This document shows positions 6,692 to 10,984 of a DNA stretch of 10,984 nt, in pieces; within the stretch, counting starts at the first letter, position 1; every line of letters begins with the position of its first letter. A model generated the notes under the pieces. That model was not told the origin of the DNA and searched no databases. It was given only the letters and a program-made list of their open reading frames with translations. The stretch comes from Spirochaeta sp. (GTDB lineage Bacteria; Spirochaetota; Spirochaetia; DSM-2461). Position numbers and translations under genes: made by a program. Where the stretch lies: positions 1 through 10,984 of the forward strand of contig JAUVIY010000061.1 of assembly GCA_030592625.1 (NCBI GenBank), written 5' to 3'.

Positions 6692-7414
6692 TCATTTATT
6701 GCCGTACAGAGCCCGTGTTTTTCCCGATTCCAGAGCCATTACAAGGGCCTCGAAATCGGCTTCAGGGGCCTCGAATTCCAGACAACGGCACCCGATATCT
6801 TCGGGGCGATGCGCATCCGACGAGGCAATCACCGGCCAAGGGTCCGTCAGGTCTTCACTCAGCGGCTCGGTGCACTCCACCGCCTCGAAAGGACCTTCCG
6901 GCAGGAAACCCAGCTGCCCGAGGACCCCGAATGCCGGCCGATCGATATGGGCGGGGATGAGAATGCCTCCCCGGCTGCGGCACCAGGGACCCAGATCGTC
7001 AAGTGATAAATCAGTGGCGCAGAGGATGCACAGCTTGTCCAGCATCCCCTCGATTTCCTCATTTTCATCAACCCACACCTGATCGCCGAAGAATCCGGGA
7101 TCGAAAGGTTCGGATTCGAGCCGCTCATAAGCCTCATCTCCGGCTTCGAGGGCTGTTTTGACGGTGGGAAAGAGGGTGAGGGCGTGAACCTCTTCCCTGG
7201 TGGTGATTTCGATACCGAAGACCGCGGCAAGGCCTTCCGACCGGCAGGCTGCGGCGAAAGCCGGGGCGTTCCTGGCACTGTTGTGGTCGGTGAGGGCGAT
7301 GAGATGAAGGCCGCGTTCCCGGGCGCTGCGGGCTATGGCCCGCGGTGACGCAGACAGTTCCCCGCAGGGGGAAAGACAGGAGTGAATATGCAAATCGGCG
7401 CGGAAGGTGGACAT
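6692..7414 (-). CDS. PHP-domain metal-dependent phosphoesterase
   Basis: A 240-residue cytoplasmic PHP-family protein with all the metal-binding motifs of the fold: DLHIHS (Asp7, His9, His11), TDHN (Asp43, His44), GIEIT (Glu69) with EVH (His77), PAHID (His156) and SSDAH (Asp200, His202). Family members are trinuclear-metal phosphatases or nucleases acting on nucleotides, phosphates or histidinol phosphate; the substrate here is unknown. It lies 39 bases after the second DRTGG gene, downstream of rex, and is probably co-transcribed with them. The ATG at 7414 is chosen because it directly precedes the first metal motif and an in-frame stop lies three codons upstream. No clear Shine-Dalgarno is seen. 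An insertion between EVH and PAHID, about residues 95-150, is the least conserved-looking part. Confidence 0.88.
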   Translation of the reverse strand: MSTFRADLHIHSCLSPCGELSASPRAIARSARERGLHLIALTDHNSARNAPAFAAACRSEGLAAVFGIEITTREEVHALTLFPTVKTALEAGDEAYERLESEPFDPGFFGDQVWVDENEEIEGMLDKLCILCATDLSLDDLGPWCRSRGGILIPAHIDRPAFGVLGQLGFLPEGPFEAVECTEPLSEDLTDPWPVIASSDAHRPEDIGCRCLEFEAPEADFEALVMALESGKTRALYGNK

Positions 7415-7453
7415 CAGCGATCAGAATGACGGTTCCGGCAGTCATCCAAAAAA

Positions 7454-7786
7454 TTAGAAACCGCCCAATTCATGAAGACGCCAGCCGGTTTCGTACTGGT
7501 TATTGTCGGTAACGAAGACGGGTATCTCTTCATCCCTGGCTGTTTCAATCATATCATCGGGCACCGGACGGTTCGAGGCGGTAATAATTCCTGACAAATC
7601 CTTGAGGACGGCCACGGCCACGGTGTTCTTGTGAGCCTGGATGGTGATAAGTACCTGGCCCTCCTCAGAACGGGCCATGACGTCCGAGAGGAGGTCCGAG
7701 GTGTAGGCACCGGTCACTTCGCGGTCTTCCCAGCCGTTCCATACGGCCCGGCAGTTCATATCAGTCTGCAGCTCTTTAATGGTCAA
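7454..7786 (-). CDS. DRTGG-domain protein, copy 2
   Basis: A 110-residue single-domain protein of the same fold as the gene at 5534-5872. The paralogues share the S-D-L-[LM]-S-D-[VI] block (SDLLSDVM at residues 30-37) and the final strand-helix segment (EEIPVFVTDNNQYETGWRLHEL), but the rest has diverged. The chosen start is TTG at 7786, overlapping the rex stop as TTGA, with AAGGAA seven bases upstream. The first ATG, nine codons later, has no ribosome binding site. The overlap implies translational coupling to rex. The likely role is ligand sensing, probably of a nucleotide, in support of the divergent hydrogenase operon; this is inference from the family and the neighbours. Confidence 0.83.
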   Translation of the reverse strand: MTIKELQTDMNCRAVWNGWEDREVTGAYTSDLLSDVMARSEEGQVLITIQAHKNTVAVAVLKDLSGIITASNRPVPDDMIETARDEEIPVFVTDNNQYETGWRLHELGGF

Positions 7787-8454
7787 ATGGTGGTTCCTTC
7801 AGAGAGACAATTCACAGGGGAATCCCCTTCACGGGCTTCTCTGTCTTCCAGGGAATTCACCAGAAAAAAGAGGTTTTCGATTTCAAGCCCGATATTCACA
7901 TTATGAATGACACAGTCACCGGTGCATTTGAGTTCCATGGGTGCAAAATTCAGTATGCCCCGGATTCCGGCTCGGAGCAGTCGGTCCCTGACTTCAGCGG
8001 CGGCGGCGGTGGGGACGGTAAGCAGAGCCACCTTCGTCTGCCTGGTATTGATGAAATCTTCGAGTTCATCCATGGAATAGATAGGAATTCCGACGATATC
8101 AGAATGCGGCGGTACCAGGTCGAAACCTGCAACCAGCTTAATGCCTTCTTTATAAAAGGCTTCGTGGTTCAGTAAGGCCCGTCCCAGGTTTCCGCATCCC
8201 ACAAGTATGGCTTCCTGGGCCTCTTTGCCCCCGAGCAGTCGATTGAGCCTTTCCAGCATGGCATCGATGCTGTATCCACCCCGGCGATTCCCCTGCATTT
8301 CAATCCTGGCCAGGTCTTTGCGAACCAGGGCGGCGGAAATTCCGATGGCATCGCCCAGGTTATTCGAAAAGACTCTTTCGAATCCCAGTGAACGGAGCTG
8401 AATGAGGACGCGTTTGTACTTCATTAGTCTGAGCATGAAATCTTTACGTACCAT
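7783..8454 (-). CDS. rex: Redox-sensing transcriptional repressor Rex
   Basis: NADH/NAD+-responsive repressor of fermentation and hydrogen genes. The 223-residue product has an N-terminal winged helix (MKYKRVLIQLRSLGFERVFSNN..., recognition segment GISAALVRKDLARI at about 38-51, then GNRRGGYSI). A Rossmann domain follows with GCGNLG (residues 86-91) and the FD strand end at 111-112 (VAGFDLVP). The C-terminal swap helix is NIGLEIENLFFLVNSLEDRE. The wing reads GNRRGGY where most Rex proteins have GxRGxGY. The frame is open up to a TTG at 8493, but that TTG belongs to the -35 box. ATG at 8454 fits the family's N-terminus, and a further ATG at 8436 is possible. It is divergent from hndA across 154 bases and heads an operon with DRTGG copy 2 and the PHP gene. 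The promoter holds a Rex-like palindrome, which suggests autoregulation. Confidence 0.93.
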   Translation of the reverse strand: MVRKDFMLRLMKYKRVLIQLRSLGFERVFSNNLGDAIGISAALVRKDLARIEMQGNRRGGYSIDAMLERLNRLLGGKEAQEAILVGCGNLGRALLNHEAFYKEGIKLVAGFDLVPPHSDIVGIPIYSMDELEDFINTRQTKVALLTVPTAAAAEVRDRLLRAGIRGILNFAPMELKCTGDCVIHNVNIGLEIENLFFLVNSLEDREAREGDSPVNCLSEGTTI

Positions 8455-8464
8455 GGTGGTTATT

Positions 8465-8493
8465 ATTGTGCCGATTGTAACAACAGATGTCAA
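8465..8493 (-). promoter_or_regulatory. rex promoter, with a near-leaderless start
   Basis: On the minus strand a consensus TTGACA (8493-8488) and CACAAT (8470-8465, four of six matches) are 17 bases apart. The expected transcript start is about 8458, only some four bases before the ATG at 8454. No Shine-Dalgarno is present. The -35 is excellent and the -10 weak. Confidence 0.55.
8466..8483. promoter_or_regulatory. Candidate Rex operator in the rex promoter
   Basis: TTGTGCCGATTGTAACAA is an 18-base imperfect palindrome with perfect TTGT...ACAA ends, the length and end bases of known Rex sites (TTGTGA/TTGTTA half-sites facing each other). It fills most of the spacer and overlaps the -10 box of the rex promoter, the position expected for autorepression. 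Confidence 0.55.
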
Positions 8494-8519
8494 GTTAGTC
8501 GCGTCTAAGGGTTTTATAG

Positions 8520-8537
8520 TTGCAATAAATCATGCAA
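8520..8537. promoter_or_regulatory. Second candidate Rex-type operator, facing the hydrogenase promoter
   Basis: TTGCAATAAATCATGCAA is an 18-base palindrome with five paired bases at each end (TTGCA/TGCAA), keeping the TTG...CAA ends and spacing of Rex sites. It departs from the TTGTNA core. It ends five bases before the -35 box of the hndA promoter. Confidence 0.4.
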
Positions 8538-8542
8538 TGGTA

Positions 8543-8572
8543 TTGATAAAATCAACTTAAGATCGTTATACT
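8543..8572 (+). promoter_or_regulatory. hndA operon promoter with an overlapping palindrome
   Basis: TTGATA (8543-8548) and TATACT (8567-8572) are 18 bases apart, giving a transcript start near 8579 and a leader of about 30 bases. The leader ends in GGAGG (8600-8604), four bases before the ATG at 8609. The -35 box lies inside a perfect palindrome, TTGATAAAATCAA (8543-8555). This resembles FNR half-sites but has a three-base rather than four-base centre, so the factor is uncertain. Confidence 0.5.
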
Positions 8573-8608
8573 TGCTTTTATTCCGATTGAATGTTTTTTG
8601 GAGGTTTC

Positions 8609-9088
8609 ATGGCTACGGCTACCAAAGAGACAATCCTGACTGAAGGTTTGAAAGCGTTTATCGAGGAGTGGAAAGACCGCCCCGGTAACCTCATCATGAT
8701 TCTTCACAAGGTTCAGGAAGAGTATAGGTACGTCCCCAGAGAAATTGCTTTCGAGGTAGCTCATATTTTGGATATTCCTCTGGCCAAGATTTACGGGGTG
8801 GTGACTTTCTATCATTTCTTCAAGCTCGAGAAACCCGGTGACCACAACCTGCAGGTTTGTATGGGAACGGCCTGTTACCTCAAAGGCGCCAGCGATCTGA
8901 TCAGCGAGCTGGAAAACCTCCTGGACATTGGTGTCGGCGGCACGACTCCCGACGGCAAGTTCTCCATTGAAGCCGTCCGCTGCGTCGGCTGCTGCGGCCT
9001 CGCACCGGTTCTGATGGTAGGAGATGAGGTCTACGGTAAGCTCACTACCGAGATGCTGCCGGAGGTACTGGCCCACTATAACGATTGA
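8609..9088 (+). CDS. hndA: NuoE-like [2Fe-2S] subunit of the NAD-dependent [FeFe] hydrogenase
   Basis: A 159-residue thioredoxin-like ferredoxin subunit (HndA/HydC/NuoE family) that carries electrons between the flavin subunit and the other clusters of a cytoplasmic multimeric [FeFe] hydrogenase. An N-terminal helical bundle (ILHKVQEEYRYVPREIAFEVAHIL, GVVTFYHFF) precedes the cluster domain. The ligands are visible as CMGTAC (Cys84, Cys89) and CVGCC (Cys125, Cys129), with GLAPVLMVGDEVYGKLT following, as in the family. The ATG at 8609 with GGAGG is preferred. An ATG six codons upstream would place the ribosome binding site inside the coding sequence. It is the first gene of the operon and overlaps the next by one base (TGATG). 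Confidence 0.94.
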   Translation: MATATKETILTEGLKAFIEEWKDRPGNLIMILHKVQEEYRYVPREIAFEVAHILDIPLAKIYGVVTFYHFFKLEKPGDHNLQVCMGTACYLKGASDLISELENLLDIGVGGTTPDGKFSIEAVRCVGCCGLAPVLMVGDEVYGKLTTEMLPEVLAHYND

Positions 9089-9642
9089 TGCACGCATCTC
9101 TGGCCGATATTCTCACCGATCTGGTGCAGAACAGCATCGAGGCCGGATCGAACCTGGTGAATATCGTATTTATCGAGGATATCAAATCCATTCGATTCAC
9201 GGTGGAAGACAATGGCAGGGGGATGAATAAAGGCACCCTGGAGAGGGCCGATGATCCGTTCCGGACCGACGGCATCAAGCATCCGGGGCGTCGTGTGGGG
9301 CTGGGAATCCCATTCCTCCGCCAGACGGCGGATCAGGTTGGTGGACGGGTTGATATCAACTCAAGCATCGGAAAAGGAACCAGGGTGGAAGCGGAGTTTC
9401 CCGCGGATCACCTGGTGCAGCTCTGGGTGCAGTGCCTCAGTTTCGGCGGTGATTACGAAATGACCATCCGGCGTGTACGCCGGGATTCAGACGACCGGGA
9501 GAGCTTGTACGATATTAACCGGACCGAGCTGTCCGAAGCCCTGGGAGGGCTTGAAGATGCCGGTGCCCTGGGACTTCTGATGGAATATGTACGTTCCCTC
9601 GAAGAGTCCCTTTTAGAAATTGATGAGGAAGGAGATTCATAG
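9088..9642 (+). CDS. Stand-alone GHKL (histidine-kinase-like) ATPase in the hydrogenase operon
   Basis: A 184-residue protein made essentially of one HATPase domain: N-box DLVQNSIEAGS near the start (about residues 11-21), G1 box VEDNGRGM, the lid and G2 segment GRRVGLGIPFLRQTADQVGG, and GKGTRVEAEFP. There is no dimerisation or phosphoacceptor histidine helix, no sensor domain and no membrane segment. A C-terminal tail of about 60 residues (DYEMTIRRVRRDSDDRE... to EEGDS) is acidic and helical and is not recognised. Its start overlaps the hndA stop by one base and it has no Shine-Dalgarno, so it should be made in step with HndA. From memory, similar ATPases occur at this place in clostridial and other hydrogenase operons, with no established function. 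It could be a regulator, an assembly factor or a kinase. Confidence 0.88.
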   Translation: MHASLADILTDLVQNSIEAGSNLVNIVFIEDIKSIRFTVEDNGRGMNKGTLERADDPFRTDGIKHPGRRVGLGIPFLRQTADQVGGRVDINSSIGKGTRVEAEFPADHLVQLWVQCLSFGGDYEMTIRRVRRDSDDRESLYDINRTELSEALGGLEDAGALGLLMEYVRSLEESLLEIDEEGDS

Positions 9643-10035
9643 ATGGCCAAGATGACCCTGGATACTCTCCGAAAGCTCCGAGATGAGCAGAAAGAGGAAA
9701 TCAAACGTCGGGAAAGCGGCGACAAGAGCATCCACATCATTGTGGGGATGGGAACCTGTGGAATAGCCGCCGGCGCCAAGGAAGCACTCAATGTATTCCT
9801 GGGCGAAGCCTACACACGCAAAATGAGTAATGTTGTGGTGAAGCAGACCGGCTGCATGGGTCTCTGTCATGCCGAGCCCACCGTCGAGGTGAAGATGGAA
9901 GGCATGCCCGACATCCTTTATGGAAAGGTTGACGCCGTTATAGCCAAAAAAATCGTCGAGATTCACCTTCTGGGCGGCAAACTCGTCAACGAGCATGTAT
10001 TCGACTATCCCGCCCGGGATATCCACAAGGAGTAG
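9643..10035 (+). CDS. hndB: HndB-like thioredoxin-fold [2Fe-2S] protein
   Basis: A 130-residue small ferredoxin-fold subunit of the NAD(P)-dependent [FeFe] hydrogenase. After a charged N-terminal helix (LRKLRDEQKEEIKRRES), the domain shows VGMGTCGIAAGAKEAL (Cys39) and QTGCMGLCHAEPTVEV (Cys71, Cys75), then YGKVDAVIAKKIVEIHLLGGKLV. Only three cysteines are seen near the cluster site, where NuoE-type domains use four; position 44, where the CxxxxC partner would fall, is Ala. Either the fourth ligand is another residue or the cluster is weakly bound or absent. AAGGAG lies eight bases before the ATG, and the start directly follows the stop of the ATPase gene. Electron transfer to the NuoF-like subunit encoded next is the likely role. 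Confidence 0.9.
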   Translation: MAKMTLDTLRKLRDEQKEEIKRRESGDKSIHIIVGMGTCGIAAGAKEALNVFLGEAYTRKMSNVVVKQTGCMGLCHAEPTVEVKMEGMPDILYGKVDAVIAKKIVEIHLLGGKLVNEHVFDYPARDIHKE

Positions 10036-10038
10036 CCC

Positions 10039-10984
10039 ATGGCCATCAAGAATTACTGCCTGGTGTGCGGCGGGACCGGCTGTGAAGCCGGCAAAGCCGA
10101 TGCCATATATCACAGCCTGCGATCGGCAGCCGAACTCAATGGAATCGGCGACGATGTTCAGATCGTCAAGACCGGTTGTTTCGGTCTCTGTGAAAAAGGT
10201 CCTATCGTCAAGGTTCTTCCTGAGGAAGCGTTTTATGTCGAAGTGAAGCCGGAAGACGCTGAGATAATCGTCAAGGAACACCTGGTGAAAGGCCGGATTG
10301 TAGACTCCCTTCTCTATAAAGAGAAAGGCGCCGACAAAACCGACATGGCCGAAATCAAGTTCTACCAGAAGCAGATGCGTCTCGTGCTGCGCAACTGTGG
10401 AGTCATCGATCCGGAAAACATCAACGAATATATCGCCCGCAGCGGCTATGTGGCCCTTGAAAAGGTTTTGTTCGAGATGAGCTCAGCACAGGTGATCGAC
10501 GAACTGAAAACCTCGGGTCTTCGCGGACGGGGCGGTGCGGGATTTCCTACCTGGCTCAAGTGGAAATTTACAGCCGATGTCGAGTCCGACAAGAAATACA
10601 TCGTCTGTAACGCCGACGAGGGCGACCCCGGTGCCTATATGGATCGTGCCACACTGGAAGGCGATCCTCATTCCATCCTCGAAGCCATGACTATCGCAGC
10701 CAAAACCGTCGACTCCGATCAAGGTGTCATCTACATCCGCGCCGAGTATCCTCTGGCCATCCATCGTCTGGAAATCGCTTTGGAACAGTCCCGGGAATAC
10801 GGCCTGCTCGGGGAAGATATCCTGGGCAGCGGATTTGATTTCGACATCGAAATACGTCTGGGTGCCGGTGCCTTCGTCTGCGGTGAGGAGACGGCGCTGC
10901 AGGCCTCCACCGAGGGCAACCGCGGCATGCCGATTCCGAAGCCCCCGTTCCCGGCGGTTAAGGGCCTCTTCGGGAAACCGACAG
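10039..10984 (+). CDS. hndC: NuoF-like NADH/FMN subunit of the [FeFe] hydrogenase (3' end off window)
   Basis: The first 315 codons of the flavin subunit (HndC/HydB/NuoF family), the NADH-oxidising and proposed bifurcating subunit. An N-terminal thioredoxin-like [2Fe-2S] domain carries CGGTGC (Cys10, Cys15) and CFGLC (Cys47, Cys51). The NuoF core follows from about residue 110 (YQKQMRLVLRNCGVIDPENINEY): glycine-rich NADH loop GLRGRGGAGFPTWLKW, then CNADEGDPGAYMDR, the FMN-binding GAGAFVCGEETAL, and a GNRGMPIPKPPFPA segment. The SLBB, C-terminal 4Fe-4S and any extra ferredoxin domains lie beyond the edge. AAGGAG is six bases before the ATG, and the gene starts three bases after the hndB stop. 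The H-cluster catalytic subunit should follow. Confidence 0.95.
   Translation, partial: MAIKNYCLVCGGTGCEAGKADAIYHSLRSAAELNGIGDDVQIVKTGCFGLCEKGPIVKVLPEEAFYVEVKPEDAEIIVKEHLVKGRIVDSLLYKEKGADKTDMAEIKFYQKQMRLVLRNCGVIDPENINEYIARSGYVALEKVLFEMSSAQVIDELKTSGLRGRGGAGFPTWLKWKFTADVESDKKYIVCNADEGDPGAYMDRATLEGDPHSILEAMTIAAKTVDSDQGVIYIRAEYPLAIHRLEIALEQSREYGLLGEDILGSGFDFDIEIRLGAGAFVCGEETALQASTEGNRGMPIPKPPFPAVKGLFGKPT

Noticed and set aside
8455..8493. Longer rex reading frame from TTG at 8493
   Set aside because: The TTG is part of the TTGACA -35 box and the extra 13 residues do not resemble Rex N-termini; ATG at 8454 fits better.
8591..8608. Upstream ATG for hndA giving an N-terminal MFFGGF extension
   Set aside because: It would translate the GGAGG ribosome binding site itself and add six residues with no family counterpart.
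1..10984. tRNA or rRNA genes, CRISPR arrays, intact insertion sequences or prophage genes
   Set aside because: None was recognised on either strand: no regularly spaced repeats, no transposase or integrase motifs, and no cloverleaf or rRNA-like segment.

Overview
The window looks like part of the chromosome of a diderm fermentative anaerobe, most plausibly a free-living spirochaete. The reasons are an electron-bifurcating-type [FeFe] hydrogenase operon next to its redox repressor Rex, an LPP20-like lipoprotein with a loose lipobox, and an exported FecR-domain protein. The phylum is an inference from gene content; no rRNA or marker phylogeny is available here.

Layout. (1) Positions 1-1781, minus strand: a sulfur-metabolism fusion protein (CoA-disulfide/persulfide reductase + rhodanese + start of a TusA domain) running off the left edge. 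Its reading frame is broken once, by an in-frame TGA at codon 258. (2) 1782-2179: a gene-free region with a promoter for the fusion gene and a block of nested inverted repeats whose outer arm ends 5 bases before the next start codon. (3) 2180-3295, plus strand: the P-loop ATPase YchF. (4) 3354-4472, minus: an exported FecR-domain protein whose promoter places the transcript start on its ATG. (5) 4602-5872, minus: a translationally coupled pair, a DRTGG-domain protein followed by a CBS-CBS-HATPase protein. (6) 5965-6555, minus: a lipoprotein with a strong terminator. (7) 6692-8454, minus: rex, a second DRTGG protein and a PHP-family metal phosphoesterase, probably one operon. (8) 8609-10984, plus, divergent from rex: hndA (NuoE-like), a stand-alone GHKL ATPase, hndB and hndC (NuoF-like, cut by the right edge). 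The catalytic H-cluster subunit is expected just beyond the window.

How the genes fit together. Regions 5, 7 and 8 read as one functional island. HndA, HndB and HndC form the NADH/flavin/iron-sulfur arm of a multimeric [FeFe] hydrogenase. Rex, divergently encoded, would sense NADH/NAD+ and control both directions from a shared 154-base intergenic region that holds Rex-like palindromes. Around them sit two DRTGG proteins, a CBS-HATPase, a lone HATPase and a PHP phosphoesterase, all of types that bind or process nucleotides and phosphate and none with an assigned job in hydrogen metabolism. This accessory set is the best candidate in the window for an undescribed regulatory system. Other points of interest are the internal stop in the sulfur enzyme, the nested hairpin before ychF, and a recurring pattern of genes with promoters placed for leaderless or near-leaderless transcripts.
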